From Paenibacillus sp. FSL H8-0332 (lineage in GTDB: Bacteria > Bacillota > Bacilli > Paenibacillales > Paenibacillaceae), in assembly GCF_037963835.1 (NCBI RefSeq), contig NZ_CP150145.1, positions 992,001 through 1,056,000 of the forward strand: a DNA stretch of 64,000 nt, given 5' to 3'. The notes under the pieces were generated by a model. The model ran no database searches and was not told where the DNA came from. It saw nothing but the letters and a program-made list of their open reading frames with translations. Of this stretch, positions 25,701-32,527 are shown piece by piece; positions within the stretch are counted from its first letter, which is position 1, and each line of letters opens with the position of its first letter. The position numbers and the translations under genes are program-made.

Positions 25701-25775
25701 GGCTCGTTGGTCAAGGGGTTAAGACACCTCCCTTTCACGGAGGTAACATGGGTTCGAATCCCATACGAGTCACCA
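25701..25775 (+). tRNA. tRNA-Glu (anticodon TTC)
   Basis: Acceptor GGCTCGT pairs with ACGAGTC, including one G-T pair. The anticodon loop CTTTCAC presents TTC and the T-loop is GGTTCGAATCC. The CCA end is encoded. Confidence 0.96.
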
Positions 25776-25779
25776 ATAT

Positions 25780-25862
25780 GCGGTAGTGGTGGAATGGCAG
25801 ACACGCTATCTTGAGGGGGTAGTGGGTGTATACCCGTGGAGGTTCGAGTCCTCTCTACCGCA
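25780..25862 (+). tRNA. tRNA-Leu (anticodon GAG), copy 1
   Basis: Acceptor GCGGTAG pairs with CTACCGC. The anticodon stem-loop CTATCTTGAGGGGGTAG presents GAG, a long variable arm GGGTGTATACCC follows, and the T-loop is GGTTCGAGTCC. No CCA is encoded. It is identical over all 83 nt to the copy at 28800. Confidence 0.96.
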
Positions 25863-25874
25863 TAATAGGAATGA

Positions 25875-25912
25875 GCAGAGACCTTTGGTTATCCAAGGGT
25901 CTTTGCTTTTTT
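25875..25912 (+). terminator. Terminator of Glu-Leu tRNA operon
   Basis: GCAGAGACCTTTGG-TTAT-CCAAGGGTCTTTGC hairpin followed by a T-run. Confidence 0.88.
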
Positions 25913-25978
25913 GTGTTAGCTGCTGCGCCGGGGGAAGGGGTTCATGCCCCACAGCCAGTAACATTGATTGAGGAATGA

Positions 25979-26186
25979 TGCAAGAAATGCAACAATACTG
26001 CTCCATAGAGGGCGGTCTATGCTGAAATCCTGCACAAAATACAACAAATCCAGTGCTAACTTGATCTAACCACCGAAATTTGTGCAAATCATGCAACATT
26101 GTACTTCATTGAGTAATCGGTATAGATGAATTCTTGCAAGAAGTGCAACAATTCTCTATACAAGCGGCCGCTGAGGGAAGGCATCA
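25979..26186. repeat. Degenerate 52-bp tandem repeat, four units
   Basis: Units start at 25979, 26031, 26083 and 26135, exactly 52 bp apart. Each begins with a TGCA-x-TGCAACA-like motif (TGCAAGAAATGCAACAAT; TGCACAAAATACAACAAAT; TGCAAATCATGCAACATT; TGCAAGAAGTGCAACAATT). The first three end near GAAATCC, GAAATTT and GAATTCT. Unit middles are diverged. The gene-free stretch 25913-26326 consists of this repeat plus the hairpin that follows. Confidence 0.7.
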
Positions 26187-26234
26187 GCATCATTCACCCG
26201 TTAGGGTTAATTTGTATTTAGTTTTTTTGAAACT

Positions 26235-26290
26235 AAACAGTAGCGATACGCACATGACAATGTGTTTTGTATCCCTACTGTTTTTCTTTT
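26235..26290 (+). terminator. Long hairpin with T-run ahead of ChbG remnant
   Basis: AAACAGTAGCGATAC (26235-26249) pairs with GTATCCCTACTGTTT (26269-26283) with one mismatch. An inner CACA/TGTG pairing lies in the loop and TTTTTCTTTT follows. No gene lies directly upstream, so it may end a non-coding or lost transcript, or attenuate the next gene. Confidence 0.5.
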
Positions 26291-26326
26291 ATGATTGCAA
26301 AAAAACTTATCAAGGTGGAGATTTTT

Positions 26327-26928
26327 ATGATAAGCAAATTAGGTTTTTCTTCAGATGACCGTTTATTAATTATTAATGCTGATGATTTCGGAATAACTAA
26401 GGGAACTAATGAAGCGATTGTTAGTTTATTTGAACAACAAGCTATAACCTCAACATCTATAATGTTTCCCTGTCCAGCAGCGCGGGAAGCCCTTGAATTA
26501 AGTAATCAAAAAGTCCTAGATAATATCGGGATTCATCTTACCTTAACAAGTGATGAGAATCATTCATATAGTCCAGTATTTCAAGAAAGGCCATTGAAAA
26601 GTCTAATTAATAAGGATGGTAATTTCCATAATGATATTTCGTACATAGAAAAAAATGCTGATGATGAAGTCAGAATTGAAATTTTCTAGAAATAACCTTT
26701 GATCTATGCGAGAAATATCGTCTCCCCTTTAACTTACCAACAAGAATAATTGAACAACCATTTTTTAATAACAAGCAAAAAGAAACTTTTCGCATTAGAA
26801 TTAATTCAGGAAGAAAACGTGGGATCTTTTTAATTGATGATGTTATTTCTTTGCCATACTGCAATAAGCCCGTAGAATATGAAAAAATGAAGAGACAGTT
26901 GCTCACGCTACTAAAAATATTAAGCTAG
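26327..26928 (+). pseudogene. ChbG/YdjC-type carbohydrate deacetylase, frameshifted and internally deleted
   Basis: From ATG 26327, with AAGGTGGAG upstream, the frame encodes RLLIINADDFGITKGTNEAI, the metal-binding DD motif of YdjC-like deacetylases, then IGIHLTLTSD, and ends at TAG 26687-26689. Family-like sequence resumes in a different frame (ITFDLCEKYRLPFNLPTRII to 26928). Between them the conserved THLDSHHH-type block is missing, so both a deletion and a frame change disable the gene. Intact members remove acetyl groups from chito-oligosaccharides or related sugars. GC is lower than in the core genes. Confidence 0.82.
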
Positions 26929-26991
26929 CTGGTGACAATTACCTGAAACCTTTAGAATGGAAGAAACGAAGATGGATGAAAGGGAGATCCT

Positions 26992-27534
26992 ATGTTACTG
27001 GAAACGGAAAGGCTAATTGTTCGTGAATTTTCAGAACACAATTGGAGCGATTTACACGAGTATTTGTCATTGGAGCAGGTGCTGAAATACGAGCCGGGCG
27101 GTGTAAGCAGTGAAGAGGAATGCAAGAATATGGCCAGGGAACGTGCGGAAGGAGATTGTTTCTGGGCAGTTAGCTTGAAGGAGACCAATAAAATGATCGG
27201 TCATGTTTATTTTGGGCAACAAGAGCCTGCTGAATTTAAAACATGGATGATAGGTTACATCTTCAACCCTAATTATTATGGAAAAGGCTATGCCACTGAA
27301 GCTTGCCAAAGGATTTTAGAATATGGGTTTAAAGAATTAGGAATTCATCGGGTGGTGGCTATGTGTAATCCTGAGAATGCGTCTTCCTGGAGATTGCTGG
27401 AGCGATTGAATATGCGCCGTGAAGGGCACTTCAAGAAAAAAGCCTTTTTCAAAAGAACAGATGACGGGCAGCCTATATGGCATGATGCGTACCAGTATGC
27501 GATTTTAAATGAAGAGTGGAGTTTTATCGTATAA
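26992..27534 (+). CDS. GNAT family N-acetyltransferase (RimJ/RimL type)
   Basis: A 180-residue acetyltransferase. MLLETERLIVREFSEHNW is the typical RimL-like opening. IGYIFNPNYYGKGYATEACQ is acetyl-CoA motif A, and HRVVAMCNPENASSWRLLER is motif B. The ATG follows GAAAGGGAGATC. Intact, unlike its upstream neighbour, and within the tRNA-Leu-bounded insert. The acceptor substrate is unknown; related proteins modify ribosomal protein N-termini or small amines. Confidence 0.9.
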   Translation: MLLETERLIVREFSEHNWSDLHEYLSLEQVLKYEPGGVSSEEECKNMARERAEGDCFWAVSLKETNKMIGHVYFGQQEPAEFKTWMIGYIFNPNYYGKGYATEACQRILEYGFKELGIHRVVAMCNPENASSWRLLERLNMRREGHFKKKAFFKRTDDGQPIWHDAYQYAILNEEWSFIV

Positions 27535-27592
27535 TCCTATCAATCTTGGAGACAATACTAGTAAACGCCTTATTGGGAGGTAGTCTACGGTA

Positions 27593-27865
27593 ATGAATTA
27601 CTCTGAGATCTATGATCTTCACCTTCGATTGTTAAAAGCTTACTCTGCCCATAACAACGGAGAGTACTCGGCCTATCAAAGGGAAATTGATTATTACAGA
27701 AATCAACTGCGTTTTGCTGAGGATATGGTGCAGAGGATCTTCGTTCTGAATCAATTGGTCAAGCTGCATGAGCAAGAGCGGGAGAGTATGATCCGGTGGT
27801 GTTCAGAAGCATATTTTCATAAAAATTACGATGTTAACGACTCACCGGACGGCAGTCTTGGATAA
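27593..27865 (+). CDS. Hypothetical protein
   Basis: A 90-residue charged, probably helical cytosolic protein (MNYSEIYDLHLRLLKAYSAH start). It is rich in Tyr, Arg and Glu and has no membrane segment or known motif. It has GGGAGG about 12 nt before the ATG, and its end lies in a strong terminator, supporting a real transcription unit. Confidence 0.6.
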   Translation: MNYSEIYDLHLRLLKAYSAHNNGEYSAYQREIDYYRNQLRFAEDMVQRIFVLNQLVKLHEQERESMIRWCSEAYFHKNYDVNDSPDGSLG

Positions 27866-27886
27866 TGCCAGCCGGTGAGTTTTTTA
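27840..27886 (+). terminator. Terminator overlapping the hypothetical gene end
   Basis: ACTCACCGG (27840-27848) pairs with CCGGTGAGT (27872-27880), with an inner GGCA/TGCC pairing, followed by TTTTTAT. Confidence 0.88.
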
Positions 27887-28009
27887 TGCAGATGGAGTGG
27901 TGTGCGCGGGAAAAGAAGGATTTTACCAGGATCAGGTGGAATAACAGTAGTTACGAAAAGAATAATACCAAGACTTCTCACTTATGGAGAACTGCTGCCC
28001 CAACTGGAA

Positions 28010-28216
28010 TTAAGATGGCGGCAGGTTCAACAACTCTGCGACTTGACGGCGGTATCTGTCTGCTTTGCGTGTGCCGTGAATCAGGTTGGACAGCCGATAG
28101 GGTGGGATGTCGTGTAATTCACAGAATTTCTTCTGGTCCAAGTGCAGTTCTGCCAGACGTTGCTTAATGGCCCAGCCGTAGGCAGTAATTGGGCGTTTGC
28201 TGTTCAGATTGCTCAC
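28010..28216 (-). CDS. Small Cro/CI-type HTH regulator
   Basis: About 68 residues from GTG 28216. The core ITAYGWAIKQRLAELHLDQK, then KFCELHDIPPYRLSNLIHG, is a helix-turn-helix of the XRE/Cro class with a basic tail. A longer frame to ATG 28303 would add a Tyr-rich low-complexity N-terminus and is unlikely; a CTG at 28207 is another option. It is divergent from the XRE gene at 28354, the arrangement of phage or ICE immunity regions. Confidence 0.72.
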   Translation of the reverse strand: MSNLNSKRPITAYGWAIKQRLAELHLDQKKFCELHDIPPYRLSNLIHGTRKADRYRRQVAELLNLPPS

Positions 28217-28284
28217 CTCGTATCGACTATCCAGCCGGTATGATATAAAATAGGTAAAGATATAATAATAGTTAATTATATACT

Positions 28285-28324
28285 TTTTTACGTCATTTTT
28301 CAATAAAAAATAACGTTTTTACGT
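28285..28324. promoter_or_regulatory. Candidate operators between divergent HTH genes
   Basis: ACGTCATTTTT (28290-28300) and AAAAATAACGT (28306-28316) form a 10-of-11 inverted repeat with a 5-bp spacer. TTTTTACGT occurs twice in the same orientation (28285 and 28316), 31 bp or about three helical turns apart. The region is very low in GC and must contain both promoters. Confidence 0.45.
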
Positions 28325-28353
28325 ATTATATTTTTGGGGGAGGCAGTTGGCTG

Positions 28354-28716
28354 ATGCAATCCATCTATGAACGTATTGAATTATTGATCAAACGGCAAGG
28401 AATTACGAAGAAATCCTTTTGTGCGCAGCTCGGAATCAGCACTGGCAATATGGGAGACTGGAAGCGTGGCAAATCTACACCTGGCACACATAAGCTGATT
28501 GAGATTGCTGCATTTTTTCATGTGAGCTTGGATTGGCTGATCCTGGGCAAACAGCCCCAGACGATTCAGGAAAGCGGCGAGGATTATTTTTTTGGCCAAA
28601 TGCGGCAATTGAATTGCCAAACCGAGGAATTGCTGCCGGAGGAAAAGAACTTTATTAAGGAATATCTGGCCTTCACCAAGTACCGCAAGGATAAGGATAC
28701 GAACGAAAATTCTTGA
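28354..28716 (+). CDS. XRE family transcriptional regulator
   Basis: A 120-residue protein. The N-terminal XRE domain has IELLIKRQGITKKSFCAQLG, then GDWKRGKSTPGTHKLIEIAA and FFHVSLDWLILG, the standard CI-like five-helix layout. The C-terminal half (about 70-120) is acidic then basic, with no peptidase domain. GGGGGAGGC lies about 12 nt before the ATG. Probably the repressor partner of the divergent small HTH gene. Confidence 0.87.
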   Translation: MQSIYERIELLIKRQGITKKSFCAQLGISTGNMGDWKRGKSTPGTHKLIEIAAFFHVSLDWLILGKQPQTIQESGEDYFFGQMRQLNCQTEELLPEEKNFIKEYLAFTKYRKDKDTNENS

Positions 28717-28799
28717 GCAGGCATCTTTACTTTTGAGCGCAACCGATTTATAATATTGAATGTTGGCCTCAAACAATTCTTCAACGTTAGACACACCGC

Positions 28800-28882
28800 G
28801 CGGTAGTGGTGGAATGGCAGACACGCTATCTTGAGGGGGTAGTGGGTGTATACCCGTGGAGGTTCGAGTCCTCTCTACCGCA
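28800..28882 (+). tRNA. tRNA-Leu (anticodon GAG), copy 2
   Basis: Identical in all 83 nt to the tRNA-Leu at 25780, with the same GAG anticodon and no encoded CCA. Flanking sequences differ, so it is a separate gene copy or one end of an insertion or duplication. Confidence 0.96.
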
Positions 28883-28893
28883 TATTTTTTCAT

Positions 28894-28937
28894 AAAAGCC
28901 GAGATCCTTGATCATTCAAGGGTTTCGGCTTTTTTTG
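28894..28937 (+). terminator. Terminator after tRNA-Leu copy 2
   Basis: AAAAGCCGAGATCCTTGA pairs with TCAAGGGTTTCGGCTTTT around a TCAT loop, then a T-run. Confidence 0.9.
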
Positions 28938-28942
28938 AACGC

Positions 28943-28989
28943 AAAAACACCCTTCGCACGGAGTTAATCCGGGTATGAAGGGTGTTTTT
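28943..28989 (-). terminator. Terminator of the minus-strand gpx gene
   Basis: AAAAACACCCTTC (28943-28955) pairs with GAAGGGTGTTTTT (28977-28989). Read on the minus strand it is followed by a T-run. It lies 12 bp past the gpx stop codon. Confidence 0.85.
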
Positions 28990-29001
28990 GTTGAACCCGC
29001 T

Positions 29002-29481
29002 CTAGCGCAGCAGCTTCTCGATATCCTCTTCGATCTGATCCGGTGTTGTCTGCGGGGCGAACCGCTTCAGCACACGGCCTTCTTGGTCCACCAGGAATTT
29101 GGTGAAGTTCCATTTGATACTCTTCGAGCCGAGTACCCCAGGTGCCTCTTTTGTCAGATACTTGAACAGGGGATGGGCGTCGGCGCCTTTGACATTGATT
29201 TTCTCGTACATCGGGAAGGATACACCGTAATTGATTTCGCAGAACTCGGCAATATCCTCGCTCTCACCCGGCTCCTGTCCGGCAAACTGGTTGCTGGGGA
29301 AGCCCAGAATCTCAAAACCGCGGTCTTTGAATTTATCGTACACTTCCTGGAGACCCTTATATTGCGGGGTAAGTCCGCACTTGCTGGCTGTATTCACGAC
29401 GAGCAGAACCTTGCCTTTGTACTTGGAAAGTGATTCTTCCTGGCCCCGCAGGGTGTTGGCTTCAAAATCATGGACATTCAT
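29002..29481 (-). CDS. Glutathione peroxidase-family thiol peroxidase
   Basis: A 159-residue peroxidase of the standard bacterial length. The peroxidatic Cys is in [13 protein letters not shown], followed by [13 protein letters not shown] and [11 protein letters not shown]. The resolving Cys used by some homologues (GFPCNQF) is Ser here, unlike the paralogue at 6053. Start ATG 29481 follows GGGAGGAATC. It is divergent from ohr, with a shared palindrome, so both probably respond to organic peroxides. Confidence 0.95.
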   Translation of the reverse strand: MNVHDFEANTLRGQEESLSKYKGKVLLVVNTASKCGLTPQYKGLQEVYDKFKDRGFEILGFPSNQFAGQEPGESEDIAEFCEINYGVSFPMYEKINVKGADAHPLFKYLTKEAPGVLGSKSIKWNFTKFLVDQEGRVLKRFAPQTTPDQIEEDIEKLLR

Positions 29482-29510
29482 GAATGATTCCTCCCGAACA
29501 TTGATTTATC

Positions 29511-29523
29511 ACAATTTAATTGT
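29511..29523. promoter_or_regulatory. OhrR-type operator palindrome
   Basis: ACAATTTAATTGT is a perfect 13-bp dyad matching the core of the known OhrR operator (TACAATT-N-AATTGTA). It is placed 30 bp upstream of the gpx start and 128 bp upstream of ohr. Control by an OhrR encoded elsewhere is inferred. Confidence 0.6.
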
Positions 29524-29617
29524 ACACTATTCACCGCCGGAAGCAAGTTTTAAAAGGTAACAATCTGCCGGGTCGTTTCAAAAATGTGAGGTTGTTTAAG
29601 TTAAGGGTAAGTGTTCT

Positions 29618-29630
29618 TACAAAAATTGTG
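29618..29630. promoter_or_regulatory. Second, weaker OhrR-like half-site pair
   Basis: TACAAAAATTGTG has TACAA/TTGTG half-sites with the same spacing as the upstream palindrome, 22 bp before the ohr start. It is imperfect and may simply lie in the ohr promoter or leader. Confidence 0.3.
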
Positions 29631-29651
29631 TTAAAAAGGAGAGAGTTAAAA

Positions 29652-30086
29652 ATGAGTACATTGAAATTAAAACCCCTATATACAGCTTCAGCCAAGGTTC
29701 GCGGAGGCCGTGAAGGTTCGGTGGAATCGTCCGACGGAGCGCTGAAGCATGATCTCAAAATCCCGAAGGAGCTTGGAGGTCCTGGTGGTGCAGGGACAAA
29801 TCCGGAGCAGCTGTTCGCGGCGGGTTATGGTGCGTGTTATGAGAGTGCTCTTGCTAATATTGCCCGTAAAGAAGGCGTAAAGCTGCAGGATGTCGAGATT
29901 ACCTCGAATGTGCTGATCGGCAAGGACGAGAGCGACGGAGGCTTCAAGCTGGCTGTGAAGCTGGATGTGAAGCTGCCGGGCATTGAGCGCTCTGTGGCAG
30001 AGGATCTGGCTAAGAAAGCCCATGACTTCTGCCCGTACTCCAAGGCGACTCGCGGAAATATTGAGGTTGAACTGAACGTTCTGTAG
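29652..30086 (+). CDS. ohr: Organic hydroperoxide resistance protein (Ohr/OsmC family)
   Basis: A 144-residue thiol peroxidase reducing organic hydroperoxides. Two redox Cys residues are in YGACYESALANIA and AHDFCPYSKATRGN. The Arg/Glu motifs of the fold, the PGGAGTNPEQLFAAGY loop and the length are all typical of Ohr rather than OsmC. I chose ATG 29652, with AAAGGAGAGAG upstream; an upstream in-frame ATG at 29520 lies before the promoter region. Bacillithiol- or lipoamide-linked recycling is likely by analogy. Confidence 0.95.
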   Translation: MSTLKLKPLYTASAKVRGGREGSVESSDGALKHDLKIPKELGGPGGAGTNPEQLFAAGYGACYESALANIARKEGVKLQDVEITSNVLIGKDESDGGFKLAVKLDVKLPGIERSVAEDLAKKAHDFCPYSKATRGNIEVELNVL

Positions 30087-30125
30087 AAATAGATAACAAT
30101 GTTCGATTGAATAGAATGGTTATCT

Positions 30126-30156
30126 GTAAGACCAGACATTGGATGTCTGGTCTTAC
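30126..30156 (+). terminator. Perfect stem-loop after ohr
   Basis: GTAAGACCAGAC and GTCTGGTCTTAC form a 12-bp stem with a 7-nt loop. No T-run follows, so termination is probable but not certain. Confidence 0.6.
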
Positions 30157-30364
30157 ATTATGTTGAGCGCAGAAACACGGGTAGGAATGGACAAAGATGG
30201 GAATAATGGCTAAATAGAGTCGGAGAAGGCCGGAAGTATGGTAAATAGCGTGCAGAGCCTGTACTTTGGTTGACATCACCCCGGAAATTCTTTAATATGT
30301 CTAAGTATCTGTTAATGTCGCGCGTGCTATTAACTACCAAAAATTTAAATAATGGGTGATGAAG

Positions 30365-30643
30365 ATGTCTTACAAACCGAGTATTACGAATGTGACCAAA
30401 GCCAGCAGCAATGATAAGGAAGGATTGTATGAGTTCATTATCAAGCTTGCTGACGGAACGGAGTGCCGCGCGTTCTACAACCGGTTTCCGGAATGGAAAA
30501 TGACGAACATCAGCCGTCTGCTCAAGACTCCTTGTCCGGTATGCCGCAAAGATTTCATTTGCAAATGCATGGATTCCTTCACTGCTGATTTCGAAGGGCA
30601 AATGACCGGGGACGAATGGATTAACAAAGCAATTGCTGAATAA
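30365..30643 (+). CDS. Small Cys-rich hypothetical protein
   Basis: About 92 residues starting MSYKPSITNVTKASSND. A C-terminal cluster CPVCRKDFICKCMD near residues 60-73 could bind zinc. It has no membrane segment. ATGs at 30356, 30359 and 30365 are all in frame; the last has GGGTGATGAAG before it. A terminator follows. Recognised only as a conserved-looking small protein. Confidence 0.7.
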   Translation: MSYKPSITNVTKASSNDKEGLYEFIIKLADGTECRAFYNRFPEWKMTNISRLLKTPCPVCRKDFICKCMDSFTADFEGQMTGDEWINKAIAE

Positions 30644-30665
30644 TTAGACGTACGGACGTTGTAGG

Positions 30666-30690
30666 CGCGGGAGCTATCCCGCGTTTTTTG
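30666..30690 (+). terminator. Rho-independent terminator
   Basis: CGCGGGA-GCTA-TCCCGCG hairpin followed by a T-run. Confidence 0.9.
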
Positions 30691-30750
30691 TTTTTTTTCA
30701 AAAGGGGAGATGAAGGGTACACTAAGATTAAGAGGAAGGGGGCGGTGGAT

Positions 30751-31170
30751 GTGGCTGAGGAGCGGAAGGAAATGCAGGGGGAATCTATTGTGCTAATTGA
30801 TGGGGTCTGTCATCTGTGCCAGGGAATTGTCCGGTTCATTATTCCGCGTGATCCCAAGGCGCACTTCAAATTCGCCTCCTTGCAGAGTGAAGCGGCCCGG
30901 GAACTGCTTAAGGCAGGCGGTCTGCCCGAGCAGCAATTAGACACTGTGGTACTGATAGAGGACGGCAAGTATTATACGAAATCGGCAGCAGTGCTGCGGA
31001 TTGCCCGTAGACTCCGGTTCCCGTGGCCCGCCGCCTATGTGTTCATCCTGATTCCAGGGCCGCTGCGTAACGCTATGTACAGGATTGTGGCCAGGAACCG
31101 CTACCGCTGGTTCGGCCGGGATGAGCAGTGTCTGCTGCCGACACCGGATATGAAGCGCAGATTTCTGTAG
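30751..31170 (+). CDS. DCC-family thiol-disulfide oxidoreductase (DUF393)
   Basis: About 139 residues. The signature DGVCHLCQGIVRFII contains the DxxCxxC motif that names the DCC family, a thioredoxin-like group of unknown substrate. KSAAVLRIARRLRFPWPAAY and NRYRWFGRDEQCLLP are family-typical. I favour GTG 30751, 9 nt after AGGAAGGGGG; the frame is open from 30688, and ATG 30772 is a third option. Possibly reduces or transfers disulfides in the cytoplasm. Confidence 0.87.
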   Translation: MAEERKEMQGESIVLIDGVCHLCQGIVRFIIPRDPKAHFKFASLQSEAARELLKAGGLPEQQLDTVVLIEDGKYYTKSAAVLRIARRLRFPWPAAYVFILIPGPLRNAMYRIVARNRYRWFGRDEQCLLPTPDMKRRFL

Positions 31171-31276
31171 CTGGTAAGGGGGATTCTGAGGGATTCTCTC
31201 AAATAGTGGTGAAAAAGATATTGCTGACTTCTTATATATATGCTACTATAGCAGTAAATTACAGGAACAGTAACGG

Positions 31277-31324
31277 AAGCACCGTTCAATGACCGTATTC
31301 ACGGTTATTGGCGGTGCTTTTTTT
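31277..31324 (+). terminator. Terminator ahead of Tad locus 1
   Basis: AAGCACCG plus CAATGACCGT pairs with ACGGTTATTG plus CGGTGCTT around ATTC, then a T-run. It isolates the Tad operon from the upstream DCC gene, unless it acts as an attenuator, since it lies 43 bp before the first Tad gene. Confidence 0.8.
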
Positions 31325-31366
31325 GCTGTTCTTTTTCCTATGTATTCAAGAGAGGAGGAGGAGTTC

Positions 31367-32527
31367 ATGACGGCAAGAATCGTGCTTGCAGTTAGGGAGA
31401 GCCAATATATTGAACCGCTGCTTCATTACCTTCATCATAGCGAATATGGGGAGATGCTGCGGATTACGGCTTTCAGCAGACTGGACGCTTTTATGGAATT
31501 TATGACAGGTGACGAGCTGCCGGATGCGGTTGCCGGTGACCCCGCTTTCATTGAAGCCTGGCTGGTGGAAGGGAGAAGTACAGTTCCCTGGGCAGTCTTA
31601 AGCGAAGGCGGTGAATTGCCGAATGGCCGGGATCTGGCGGGGGGAAGGCATATTGCCAAGTATCAGGCACTACCGTCGCTGTTGGAAGCGATTCTCCAGC
31701 TGAGTGATCTGAAGCGGGTCCGGACGGCTGCTCTGCCTAAGGAAGCAACGCTGCTGCTCGGGATCGTCTCGGCCAGCGGCGGCAGCGGAAAAACAACGGT
31801 AGCGTTGAACCTGGCGAAGCAGCTTGGAGCGGTCGGCCTGTCTGTGTTCTATCTTAATCTGGAGAGTGTGGACAGCAGCGGATTCATCCTGCGGATGCCG
31901 GGGAGCCATGTTCCCGGTCTGGAGCGGCTCTTATATGAGCTTAAGGCCGGAGGAGCAGAGAATAAGGGGGGAAGAGGGCAGCCGAAATGGACTGATTATG
32001 CGTTCAGACATGATAGTCTGCGGTGTGATGCCTTCCGGCCTGTGGAGAACTTCAAAGAGATGCTCCAGATGTCCCGGCAGGACACACTGGATCTATTGGA
32101 GGGGCTTGCCGGAGCCGGGAGCTATGATGTGGTTATTGTAGACACCGGCGCTATTGAGGAGGAGCGGGCCCAGGCTGTTCTGAACAGATGCGGCGTTCTG
32201 CTGTGGGTGCTGAAGAATGACCAGGCCAGTATCCGCAAAACCGAACGCTGGCTGGATTATATTGCAAGTCCGCACTCCGGCATGCAGCCCGAGCTGGTGA
32301 ACAGGAGCCGATTCGTAATGAACGGCTGCACCGGAGTCGAGAATGATCGGCCGCTATCCGCAGTACTCCGGCTGGATGCTGTACTTCCGTATATTCCATC
32401 CTGGGGGTTACAGCATTATGGAGAACTCTGCCTAAGCTCTCCCCAATTCATTGACGGCATTCAGCAGCTCTCCAGAGCTATAGTAGAGCCTGAATTGCCT
32501 GGGGTGTTCACCGGGATTCCTGTATGA
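31367..32527 (+). CDS. TadZ/CpaE-like ParA-family ATPase
   Basis: About 386 residues. An N-terminal receiver-like region (about 1-110) is followed by a MinD/ParA ATPase domain with deviant Walker A IVSASGGSGKTTVALNLAKQ and the SYDVVIVDTGA Walker B-like strand. TadZ proteins position the Tad secretion apparatus. I chose ATG 31367, with GAGGAGGAGGAG upstream; the frame extends to 31289 inside the terminator. The stop overlaps the next start (ATGA). First gene of a ten-gene Tad pilus operon. Confidence 0.88.
   Translation: MTARIVLAVRESQYIEPLLHYLHHSEYGEMLRITAFSRLDAFMEFMTGDELPDAVAGDPAFIEAWLVEGRSTVPWAVLSEGGELPNGRDLAGGRHIAKYQALPSLLEAILQLSDLKRVRTAALPKEATLLLGIVSASGGSGKTTVALNLAKQLGAVGLSVFYLNLESVDSSGFILRMPGSHVPGLERLLYELKAGGAENKGGRGQPKWTDYAFRHDSLRCDAFRPVENFKEMLQMSRQDTLDLLEGLAGAGSYDVVIVDTGAIEEERAQAVLNRCGVLLWVLKNDQASIRKTERWLDYIASPHSGMQPELVNRSRFVMNGCTGVENDRPLSAVLRLDAVLPYIPSWGLQHYGELCLSSPQFIDGIQQLSRAIVEPELPGVFTGIPV

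Noticed and set aside
24575..25804. 409-codon minus-strand frame over ald and the tRNA genes
   Set aside because: It crosses ald and two tRNA genes antisense and has a low-complexity His/Gln/Arg-rich composition, as expected of a shadow frame.
27865..28167. Plus-strand frames opposite the Cro-like gene
   Set aside because: They overlap a terminator and the HTH gene; composition is random-like.
28381..28893. 170-codon minus-strand frame over the XRE gene and tRNA-Leu
   Set aside because: It runs through a tRNA gene and an evident XRE gene antisense.
30158..30601. 147-codon minus-strand frame
   Set aside because: It lies antisense to the Cys-rich small gene, which has better initiation and a terminator; no domain in the antisense product.
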